A stretch of 5,962 bases of DNA from Candidatus Aminicenantota bacterium. GTDB taxonomy: Bacteria > Acidobacteriota > Aminicenantia > UBA2199. Under the pieces are notes generated by a model. It saw only the letters and a program-made list of their open reading frames with translations, had not been told where the DNA came from and did not search any database. The stretch covers positions 4,903,976-4,909,937 of the forward strand of contig CP070627.1 in NCBI GenBank assembly GCA_020355945.1, in the 5' to 3' direction. Position 1 is the first letter of the stretch. Every line of letters starts with the position of its first letter. Below are positions 1 to 4,905 of this stretch, one piece after another. A program made the position numbers and the translations under genes.

Positions 1-327
1 GGTAGCGGCGCACATGGGAGACGGATGCATGGCAAAATAAGAAAACACATTTCCCAATAAGCCAAATAGAAAAGTGGCCAGTAAAAGAAGTACGATCTTT
101 AGCCCTTTATTCATTTTTTTGGTCTTCAGCAGCACAAAAACCAAAAGGCCCAGCAGCAGCATCACAATAAATTTTGTGATAAATCGTGGACTTACCAAAA
201 AATCCCAAAAGGTGGGGGGCCTTCGCCGGGCATGCTCAGCTACTTTCTCAGCCGTTTGCGAAAAAAGAGCCGGCGAAAATAAAAACAGTGTAAATAAACT
301 CAAAAACAATTTTTGTGCTAATTTCAT
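1..327 (-). CDS. Membrane protein with signal peptide, probable 4Fe-4S-binding protein (3' end cut by window)
   Basis: The minus strand is open from ATG at 327 to the window edge (109 residues, no stop). A strong GGAGG lies at 334-338, six bases upstream, and decides this start over an in-frame ATG at 354. The N-terminus looks like a signal peptide or anchor: MKLAQK, a hydrophobic run to about residue 20, then SPALFSQ. A polar basic stretch (AEHARRRPP, 31-38) follows, then membrane helices at about 50-67 and 77-97. The sequence breaks off at FAMHPSPMCAAT. From memory, an HPSPMC motif after a second helix occurs in membrane proteins annotated as 4Fe-4S-binding (NapH-like), where cysteine clusters come further on. 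Those clusters lie outside the window, so the electron-transfer role is inference; that it is a real membrane-protein gene is well supported. Confidence 0.8.
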   Translation of the reverse strand, partial: MKLAQKLFLSLFTLFLFSPALFSQTAEKVAEHARRRPPTFWDFLVSPRFITKFIVMLLLGLLVFVLLKTKKMNKGLKIVLLLLATFLFGLLGNVFSYFAMHPSPMCAAT

Positions 328-333
328 TCGTAA

Positions 334-338
334 CCTCC
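334..338 (-). promoter_or_regulatory. Shine-Dalgarno of the minus-strand membrane protein gene
   Basis: GGAGG on the minus strand, six bases before the ATG at 327. It fixes the start there rather than nine codons upstream at 354. Confidence 0.8.
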
Positions 339-382
339 GGGTTGTTGGATTCATTTGAAATTTACCTGGTTTTGAAGAGATA

Positions 383-411
383 ATCTTACCAAATTTTCAC
401 TTATTTGTGAA
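383..411 (-). promoter_or_regulatory. Candidate promoter for the minus-strand membrane protein gene
   Basis: Read on the minus strand, TTCACA (406-411) is followed after 17 bases by TAAGAT (383-388). This predicts a start near 376 and a leader of about 50 bases. The -35 has one mismatch to TTGACA and the -10 has two to TATAAT. A small dyad (TTCAC at 396-400, GTGAA at 407-411, six-base spacer) overlaps the -35 and could be an operator, but it is short enough to be chance. Confidence 0.35.
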
Positions 412-467
412 TAGTTTTTGGATTATTTTTTCCAGCAATTCCAAATTTAACCACAAAAATATTAGAA

Positions 468-488
468 AAGCGTCGAAAAACGACGCTT
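468..488. repeat. Perfect 8-bp hairpin with A5/T5 loop
   Basis: Arms AAGCGTCG (468-475) and CGACGCTT (481-488) are perfectly complementary around AAAAA. No clean T-tract follows on the plus strand. On the minus strand the hairpin is followed by TTCTAATATTTTTG, a poor U-tract. Because the flanking genes diverge from here, a terminator role is not expected; it may be an isolated structural or regulatory element. Confidence 0.6.
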
Positions 489-537
489 ATTGAATATCAC
501 ATTTATTCTTTCACCGTTCATTTTCCCACCATTTCAA

Positions 538-572
538 TTGCAAATATTATCACTATTTGATATTATTTGCAA
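538..572. repeat. 14-bp AT-rich inverted repeat, possible operator
   Basis: Left arm TTGCAAATATTATC (538-551) and right arm GATATTATTTGCAA (559-572) are complementary except at one pair, around a seven-base spacer. The centre-to-centre distance of the arms is 21 bp, about two helical turns, which suits a dimeric DNA-binding protein. It lies about 115 bp before the predicted -35 of the NACHT gene and about 210 bp before the start of the opposite gene. No regulator gene is visible in the window. Confidence 0.5.
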
Positions 573-685
573 CTAAAAAATTTCTTTTTTGTCTATGGCG
601 GCCAGGGAGATTATGGGTCAGGTATTTATTTTGAATTGCGACCTTTTTAAATTTTAAAAGTTGAGAAAAAATGTTTATCCACATC

Positions 686-714
686 TTGAGGGAAATTCTT
701 TATTGTGTTATGAT
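686..714 (+). promoter_or_regulatory. Candidate promoter of the NACHT gene
   Basis: TTGAGG (686-691) and TATGAT (709-714) are separated by exactly 17 bases. The -10 is preceded by TGT, giving an extended TGn motif. Predicted transcription start is near 721, with a leader of about 60 bases before ATG 783. It is the best sigma70-like match in this intergenic region. Confidence 0.5.
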
Positions 715-770
715 TTATCCTGTGTTGAGTTTGTGCAATGTGTAAATAGTGAAAGAGGCGGCTAAAAAAT

Positions 771-780
771 GGAGATAGGA
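771..780 (+). promoter_or_regulatory. Ribosome binding site of the NACHT gene
   Basis: GGAGATAGGA precedes ATG 783. GGAG (771-774) is eight bases from the start, a good distance, whereas AGGA (777-780) is only two bases away and probably too close. Confidence 0.6.
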
Positions 781-782
781 AA

Positions 783-3692
783 ATGAATATCGATTTGAAT
801 GATCCTTTTGTTCAAGGCGTTATCGCTTCTTTAGTGGCAGCAGTCATTTTTGCCCTCTTTGTATTATTTCTTAAAAAGCTGGCAAAATCCGGCCTGGGGC
901 TGTTGGATTTTTTCCGCCGTGGTGTCAAAGAAAAAACCGGTCTGGATACCTATAGAAAAACCCTGGAAGAAAAAACCCTGCGCATTTCCCATCCCTGGAT
1001 GAAAGAAGACCAGTTTCTTACCGATATATTGGTGCCTATTTATTTCGAGGTGAATAAAATGTCCCGGCGGGAAGAATTAGAGACCTTCCTGGCGCGGGAG
1101 TATAAGCAAAACCCGCGGCTGCGGCTGGTGATTACGGGAAAACCCGGCAGCGGGAAAACCATTGCCATGCGCGTCATTGCCAGGGCCACCCGCACCTTTG
1201 ATACCGATATCCAACCGGTCCCGGTATTGATGACTTTTTCCGATATTAAAGGCATTACCCGGCCCGATCAACTGGAGCATATTATTATTGAAAAATTAAA
1301 ATTCTACCAATTCGAAAAAGGCGATAAAAATAATAATACCGCGGAACGGTTTGTCAAAGAAAATCTTTATACCGGGAAATTATTCCTGCTGTTCGACGGG
1401 TTTGACGAGCTGGATAAAGCCAACCGGGAGACCGCGTCTAAATTACTCAATACCTTCCTGGGCACTTATGAAAAGATACCGGCGGCGATTTCGTCGCGCA
1501 CCGCGGTATATGAGAGCGAGCCGGCATTCGCTGGCCTGGGACCCTGCAATATCAGTATGGCACCCTTTTCCCCGTTTGCTGTACTCAAATTTCTTTCCTT
1601 TTGGAAATTCGAGGGAAATAAATCTGCCCGGGCTTTGTTCGAGATGATCAACGGCAAAGCCCATCTTACCGAAATGGCATCCAACCCGTTGATGTTGACC
1701 ATCATTACGTTTCTCTATTCGCTGCCCAAATATACGCTGCCGGATAACCGGGTGGAATTTTATGAGCAGTGTACGCGGGCGTTATTGGAAGAATGGGACC
1801 GAACCAAGCTGCTCAGCCGGGCCAACCGCTACGAATCCCATCAAAAAATCGCCGTGCTCAACCGCATCGCTTTTCAACATGTCAGTACCAGGGGGAGCGA
1901 TGATGAATTGATCCATGAAGATGTCATTCACATGCTTACCCGCAAAGAAATGGCCCGGTTAAGTCTAAAAACAGGAGAATATCCCCAAATGGAAAAGGAA
2001 ATCGTGCAAAACTCCGGTCTGCTGCAGAAAATCCCGCCCATTGATTTTCGTTTCCCGCACCGGACTTTCATGGAATTTTTTGCCGCCTCTTACCTGGACA
2101 AAAACAAGAGCGCCCGGGATATACTGGATCTGTATGAAACAGATCCGAAAAAGTGGAAAGAAGTACTGCTGCTGTACCTGGGACTCAATAAAAACCCGGA
2201 GTATGCCGATGTCATTTTAAAACAGTTGGTGCGTAATTTCGAGACCGGTATGAAGACCGGTTCCAGGCCGGATATTATCCTGTTCAGCGCTCTGGTTCAA
2301 TGCGCGGTCCCCGACCCGCAAACCGCCGAGGACATTCTCAACCTGGCCCGGGAATTTTTGATTACCCGGAAAACCCCGGTTAAAGAAGTGGTGGAAGAGT
2401 TGGGTTTCATAGCAGCCAATCCCCGCTGGACCTATGCGCAAAAAGCCAAAGATATTTTGCTGGAATTATTAAAGCAAAAACTGCCGGACCAGGTTTTCCA
2501 GCAGGTGATTTTTTCCCTCTTGCATGCCGGGGATAAGACCCTGGAGCCAATGATTTTTGACAATTTAAAACGTATCAACCTGGTGGAATTTTTATCAAAG
2601 CTGGGCACAAAAGATAAATATTTTATCCAGCGGTTATTTTCCCTGGATTTACCGCTGCCGGAAAAAGAAAAAATTATCGAGGGATTAAAAGAAGCAGGCA
2701 ACCTGGATCTGCTGGGGTATTTGCTTATCGAGAATACCGAAGAACCCCTGCGGGAGCGTGCCGCGTATGCGCTCTTTCGCATGTCCGGGTTAGAAGGATT
2801 TTACGATTCCCTGGATAATACCGAAATCGGGTTCCTGGATGAAAACACGAAAAAGCATACCGAAGCCAAATTCAAGGAATGGGGATGGCGCTGGAATTTA
2901 CCTGGAACCGAGAACGGGAAAATGTTAGCCCATCTGATCTGTGCCTACACGGCTGGCTGGATGGCAAAAAACCCGGGTAAAATAGATAAAAAGAGTTTAG
3001 AACAGGTGGATAACCGTTTCAGGTACCTGACCACCGGGTTCCTGGCGGAAAAGGGGATGCCTTTTAACAAATTCAATTTGATTGGTTTCGAATATAATAA
3101 AACAGCTTCAACATATGGGCTTAAAAAGTACTGGAGAAAAAACATCGATTTCAACCGTTTATGGTATAAGGTATGTGATGCTGTAAATGGAGATTTTTGG
3201 ATTGCGATAATTTTGATATTATACTTATTAATAGACTTAATTGGGGTCATCGGATTTGTCCAATATCAATTGGGATTTACCTCCACTGGGTTTTACCGGT
3301 TCTTTTTCGATCCGTTAACCGTCCAGTTGGTTTTTTATCAATTTGTTATATCCTATGTTTTATTATTTTTTCTTTTCATTCTTTTAAAATTTTTAAAGAA
3401 AGACAAGTGGTTAGCAAGCCTAGTAGGGCCTGTTGGTTTTATAGTGTTGGGGATTGAAAAAATACCGGTTATCCGGGTTCGCCGGATGTTTCTCATACTT
3501 TCTTATCTCCTGGCTGCCGGGTGTTTATTGATACCATTCCATAACGTGATATTTAACATTTTTTTCTTTCTTTATTTTTTTATTTGGGGGCAATCTGAAT
3601 TCGAGCTTATCCATATTGATTTTGCGTTGTTTAGTATTGATAGAGTGAAAGAGATTCAAGAATTTTTGAATGAAGGCGGGAAGAAGGTCTGA
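783..3692 (+). CDS. Membrane-associated NACHT-domain STAND NTPase
   Basis: A 969-residue protein. Residues 11-31 form a membrane helix followed by lysines. The NACHT core starts near 112: Walker A GKPGSGKT (119-126), Walker B with FLLFDGFDELD (201-211), sensor-type ISSR (236-239), PFSPFAVLKFLSFW (261-274), the winged-helix signature NPLMLTII (301-308), and FPHRTFMEFFAASYL (424-438), typical of the end of the module. Residues 440-680 are helical and HEAT-like (for example PLRERAAYALFRMSG, 655-669). Hydrophobic segments follow at about 805-828, 846-870, 877-891 and 902-936, then a soluble tail. All catalytic motifs are intact, so it should bind and hydrolyse nucleotide. Bacterial NACHT proteins include phage-defence sensors that oligomerise on ligand binding; a membrane-damaging effector is inference. 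The last codon and the stop lie inside a 38-bp dispersed repeat. Synonymous codon choice turns AT-rich around 3060-3460. Confidence 0.9.
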   Translation: MNIDLNDPFVQGVIASLVAAVIFALFVLFLKKLAKSGLGLLDFFRRGVKEKTGLDTYRKTLEEKTLRISHPWMKEDQFLTDILVPIYFEVNKMSRREELETFLAREYKQNPRLRLVITGKPGSGKTIAMRVIARATRTFDTDIQPVPVLMTFSDIKGITRPDQLEHIIIEKLKFYQFEKGDKNNNTAERFVKENLYTGKLFLLFDGFDELDKANRETASKLLNTFLGTYEKIPAAISSRTAVYESEPAFAGLGPCNISMAPFSPFAVLKFLSFWKFEGNKSARALFEMINGKAHLTEMASNPLMLTIITFLYSLPKYTLPDNRVEFYEQCTRALLEEWDRTKLLSRANRYESHQKIAVLNRIAFQHVSTRGSDDELIHEDVIHMLTRKEMARLSLKTGEYPQMEKEIVQNSGLLQKIPPIDFRFPHRTFMEFFAASYLDKNKSARDILDLYETDPKKWKEVLLLYLGLNKNPEYADVILKQLVRNFETGMKTGSRPDIILFSALVQCAVPDPQTAEDILNLAREFLITRKTPVKEVVEELGFIAANPRWTYAQKAKDILLELLKQKLPDQVFQQVIFSLLHAGDKTLEPMIFDNLKRINLVEFLSKLGTKDKYFIQRLFSLDLPLPEKEKIIEGLKEAGNLDLLGYLLIENTEEPLRERAAYALFRMSGLEGFYDSLDNTEIGFLDENTKKHTEAKFKEWGWRWNLPGTENGKMLAHLICAYTAGWMAKNPGKIDKKSLEQVDNRFRYLTTGFLAEKGMPFNKFNLIGFEYNKTASTYGLKKYWRKNIDFNRLWYKVCDAVNGDFWIAIILILYLLIDLIGVIGFVQYQLGFTSTGFYRFFFDPLTVQLVFYQFVISYVLLFFLFILLKFLKKDKWLASLVGPVGFIVLGIEKIPVIRVRRMFLILSYLLAAGCLLIPFHNVIFNIFFFLYFFIWGQSEFELIHIDFALFSIDRVKEIQEFLNEGGKKV

Positions 3693-3724
3693 ACCGGGAT
3701 TTGTAGGATTTTTGGATTACCTGG
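3687..3724 (+). repeat. 38-bp direct repeat, copy 1, containing the NACHT stop codon
   Basis: Begins GTCTGAACCGGG and ends GGATTACCTGG; identical base for base to 4679-4716. The TGA at 3690-3692 that ends the NACHT gene is part of the repeat. Internal GGATT-type units recur. It resembles dispersed intergenic repeats I know from uncultured FCB-like and Aminicenantes-like genomes; that link is from memory. Confidence 0.95.
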
Positions 3725-3765
3725 CCCGGACAAGCCGGAACCAAAAAGTGTCCGGCTTGTCCGGG
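3725..3765. terminator. Perfect 15-bp hairpin after the NACHT gene, possible terminator or REP-like element
   Basis: Arms CCCGGACAAGCCGGA (3725-3739) and TCCGGCTTGTCCGGG (3751-3765) are exact reverse complements around an 11-base loop. The stem is very stable and GC-rich in AT-rich surroundings, 33 bases after the NACHT stop and directly abutting the 38-bp repeat. No T-tract follows on the plus strand (AAATTAC instead), so it is not a classic intrinsic terminator. It may stabilise the 3' end of the mRNA, or be a REP-like repeat. Confidence 0.55.
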
Positions 3766-3796
3766 AAATTACAAATTACAAATCACAAATTACAAA
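3766..3796 (+). repeat. Short tandem repeat, four 7-bp AAATTAC units
   Basis: AAATTAC, AAATTAC, AAATCAC and AAATTAC follow without gaps (3766-3793), with one T-to-C change, then a partial AAA. The array directly abuts the 15-bp hairpin. The units are too short and have no spacers, so this is not a CRISPR array. Confidence 0.9.
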
Positions 3797-3803
3797 CATG
3801 GGG

Positions 3804-3835
3804 TGTCCTTCGGACAGATTTAAACGCCTTCGGCG
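3804..3835. repeat. Two adjacent TTC-loop mini-hairpins
   Basis: TGTCC-TTC-GGACA (3804-3816) and CGCC-TTC-GGCG (3825-3835) share the same triloop design. Similar small palindromes occur at 4731-4741 and 4749-4759, after the second copy of the 38-bp repeat. Confidence 0.6.
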
Positions 3836-3933
3836 CGGAGTCCTTAAATTTTAATTTTTCCCCCTTCGCAGACCAATTCCCTACGATTTTTTTTTATTGT
3901 TTTGGGGCAAAATGTAAAAAAAAGTTCCATTGG

Positions 3934-3961
3934 TTGAAATTTTTATTTTTCCTGCTATTAT
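3934..3961 (+). promoter_or_regulatory. Promoter of the PIN toxin gene, predicted to give a leaderless mRNA
   Basis: TTGAAA (3934-3939), a 16-base spacer, then TATTAT (3956-3961) preceded by TGC, an extended -10. The ATG starts at 3968, seven bases after the last base of the -10, which is where transcription would be expected to begin. No Shine-Dalgarno is present before this ATG, in agreement. Confidence 0.6.
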
Positions 3962-3967
3962 ATTGTT

Positions 3968-4453
3968 ATGAAACCATCGATTTATATTGAAACAACTGTG
4001 GTAAGTTATCTTACAGCAAAGTTAAGCAAAGACTTGATTGTCGCAGCCCATCAGCAAATAACTCATGAATGGTGGGAAAATTCTCTTAATCATTTTGTAC
4101 CCTATATTTCACCGGTTGTTTTGGATGAAGCGTCCAAAGGCGATAAAGAAGCAGCTCAATTAAGACTGGAAAAAATTAAAAATTTCACTATTTTGAAAGT
4201 TAATAGCGATATCAATCAACTCTCCGAAATCTATTATTCTTCCCTATCAATACCGGAAAAAACAAAAGCAGACACATATCACCTTGCAATCGCTTCCTGG
4301 TATAATATCGATTTTCTTGTCACCTGGAATTGTTCACATATTGCAAATGGTTTCATCATTAAAGAATTAAAAAAGATTAATTTTAATTTAGGAGTAAATA
4401 CTCCTGAAATATGTACACCAGAAGAATTAATGGAGGTTCTCAGTGAAAGATGA
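3968..4453 (+). CDS. PIN-domain ribonuclease toxin, VapC-like
   Basis: A 161-residue cytosolic protein. Its start MKPSIYIETTVVSYLT matches the N-terminus of a PIN subfamily usually annotated as VapC-type toxin, in which the first acidic residue is Glu (E8) rather than Asp. Other likely metal ligands are D53/E54 (VVLDEAS), D102 in ADTYHLAIA, and D115 in DFLVTWNCSHIAN, where TWN is the usual fourth-motif neighbourhood. These acidic residues would hold Mg2+ or Mn2+ for RNA cleavage; the RNA target is unknown. The active site looks complete and the length suits a single-domain toxin. Its end overlaps the next gene by 11 bases, so the two are translationally coupled, with the toxin first, the reverse of classical vapBC. 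The start is backed by the family N-terminus and the adjacent promoter. The alternative is a PIN protein with a housekeeping RNA role. Confidence 0.85.
   Translation: MKPSIYIETTVVSYLTAKLSKDLIVAAHQQITHEWWENSLNHFVPYISPVVLDEASKGDKEAAQLRLEKIKNFTILKVNSDINQLSEIYYSSLSIPEKTKADTYHLAIASWYNIDFLVTWNCSHIANGFIIKELKKINFNLGVNTPEICTPEELMEVLSER
4432..4436 (+). promoter_or_regulatory. Shine-Dalgarno of the small antitoxin-like gene
   Basis: GGAGG lies inside the end of the PIN gene, six bases before GTG 4443. It is the main evidence for choosing that non-ATG start. Confidence 0.75.
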
Positions 4454-4619
4454 TCCAATTATTCAAGAATTAAGGGATATTCGCAAAGACATTGAAGAAA
4501 AATGCAAAAGAAAGGGACAAAGTTATTTTGACTATTTACTGGAAGTCCAGGATAAATTTAAAGATAGACTGGTAGAAGAACCATTAGATTACAAAGAAAT
4601 GAAAAGAAAAAGTGCCTAA
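4443..4619 (+). CDS. Small partner protein, putative antitoxin of the PIN toxin
   Basis: A 58-residue protein starting at GTG and ending at TAA 4617-4619. GGAGG at 4432-4436 gives ideal spacing, and the gene overlaps the PIN gene by 11 bases. It begins MKDDPIIQELRDIRKDIEEK, an amphipathic charged helix, continues with GQSYFDYLLEVQDKFKDRL, a second helix, and ends in a basic tail (KEMKRKSA). There is no recognisable DNA-binding fold such as AbrB or ribbon-helix-helix. From memory, short proteins with a DDPIIxE-RxIR start often follow this type of PIN gene and are mostly annotated hypothetical. The antitoxin role rests on that pairing, the size and the coupling. Placing it downstream of the toxin, without its own promoter, makes antitoxin dose depend on toxin translation. 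Confidence 0.75.
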   Translation: MKDDPIIQELRDIRKDIEEKCKRKGQSYFDYLLEVQDKFKDRLVEEPLDYKEMKRKSA

Positions 4620-4678
4620 TCGTAAACAGACTTCTTTTTCTGTCCCTGGGTATAAGTGGGAACGTATTGAAAATAACT

Positions 4679-4716
4679 GTCTGAACCGGGATTTGTAGGA
4701 TTTTTGGATTACCTGG
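4679..4716 (+). repeat. 38-bp direct repeat, copy 2
   Basis: Identical to 3687-3724 over 38 bases and in the same orientation, 992 bp downstream. The sequences diverge immediately on both sides. Here it is fully intergenic, 59 bases after the antitoxin-like stop codon. Confidence 0.95.
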
Positions 4717-4730
4717 ATTTCTAATTCCTC

Positions 4731-4759
4731 CGCCGCAGGCGTTTATTTGCCCGAAGGGC
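4731..4759. repeat. Pair of GC-rich mini-palindromes
   Basis: CGCC-GCA-GGCG (4731-4741) and GCCC-GAA-GGGC (4749-4759), each a 4-bp stem with a 3-base loop. They sit shortly after the second 38-bp repeat, as the TTC-loop pair does after the first. Confidence 0.55.
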
Positions 4760-4774
4760 GCCGCTTTTCCCAGT

Positions 4775-4800
4775 TTCGTGCTCCTTCGTGTAACTTCGTG
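4775..4800 (+). repeat. Three TTCGTG units at exact 10-bp spacing
   Basis: TTCGTG occurs at 4775-4780, 4785-4790 and 4795-4800, a period close to one helical turn, about 40-65 bp upstream of the predicted -35 of the next gene. It could be a protein-binding array or part of the local dispersed repeat family. A fourth TTCGTG at 4871-4876 is out of register. Confidence 0.6.
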
Positions 4801-4838
4801 GCTGTTTTCTTAGAAGGCAGAGAAAATCTTCCCCCCGG

Positions 4839-4867
4839 TTGAAATATGGAACGCTTTATATTATAAT
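4839..4867 (+). promoter_or_regulatory. Near-consensus sigma70-type promoter of the Rpn-like gene
   Basis: TTGAAA (4839-4844), a 17-base spacer, then a perfect TATAAT (4862-4867). Predicted start is near 4874, with a leader of about 32 bases. This is the strongest promoter match in the window and indicates expression separate from the PIN pair. Confidence 0.7.
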
Positions 4868-4893
4868 ACTTTCGTGGAACAAGAAAAAAAGAT

Positions 4894-4899
4894 AAGGAG
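4894..4899 (+). promoter_or_regulatory. Shine-Dalgarno of the Rpn-like gene
   Basis: AAGGAG, six bases before ATG 4906, fixes the start codon. Confidence 0.8.
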
Positions 4900-4905
4900 C
4901 CGGTA

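Larger units (their letters stand above)
355..782. other. Divergent intergenic region, 428 bp, no gene
   Basis: AT-rich DNA between the divergent membrane-protein and NACHT genes. I find no convincing gene on either strand. It holds candidate promoters pointing outward on both sides, a GC-rich hairpin (468-488), an AT-rich 14-bp dyad (538-572) and one perfect DnaA-box match, TTATCCACA (675-683). The short frame opening at ATG 671 encodes 24 residues and has no ribosome binding site. The stretch from 573 to 660 shows only A/T runs. Confidence 0.7.
3693..3967. other. Repeat-rich intergenic region, 275 bp, no gene
   Basis: A composite of non-coding elements between the NACHT and PIN genes: the rest of the 38-bp repeat, a perfect 15-bp inverted repeat, four 7-bp AAATTAC units, two small GC-rich hairpins, T-rich DNA, then the PIN promoter. 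The open frame crossing it translates repeat sequence and overlaps both real genes, so I do not call it. Confidence 0.7.
4620..4905. other. Intergenic region, 286 bp, with repeats and a promoter, no gene
   Basis: Between the antitoxin-like gene and the Rpn-like nuclease gene. It holds the second 38-bp repeat, two mini-palindromes (4731-4741, 4749-4759), three TTCGTG units at 10-bp spacing and a near-consensus promoter. I see no clear terminator after the small gene: AGAAAAAG (4605-4612) and CTTTTTCT (4634-4641) are complementary but GC-poor, and no U-tract follows. Confidence 0.65.

Noticed and set aside
74..358. Plus-strand open frame of 94 codons
   Set aside because: It lies opposite a minus-strand gene that has a strong ribosome binding site, a signal peptide and membrane helices. 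The plus-strand frame has low-complexity composition and no family resemblance.
675..683. Perfect DnaA-box match TTATCCACA
   Set aside because: It is a single site without companion boxes or an origin context. One 9-mer match in 6 kb on two strands is not very unlikely by chance.
671..745. 24-codon frame from ATG 671 upstream of the NACHT gene
   Set aside because: It has no Shine-Dalgarno, contains the predicted NACHT promoter, and shows no recognisable peptide features.
2217..2782. Minus-strand open frames inside the NACHT gene
   Set aside because: They are opposite a well-supported coding region with conserved NACHT and helical-repeat features, have no ribosome binding sites, and look like frame shadows.
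3766..3796. Possible CRISPR-like array
   Set aside because: Units are 7 bp with no spacers; this is a simple tandem repeat.
3670..3990. Plus-strand open frame of 106 codons
   Set aside because: It overlaps the ends of both the NACHT and PIN genes and mainly translates the 38-bp repeat, the hairpin and the AAATTAC array. No ribosome binding site supports it.
4605..4641. Possible terminator after the antitoxin-like gene (AGAAAAAG / CTTTTTCT)
   Set aside because: The stem is nearly all A-T, the loop is 21 bases and no U-tract follows the right arm.
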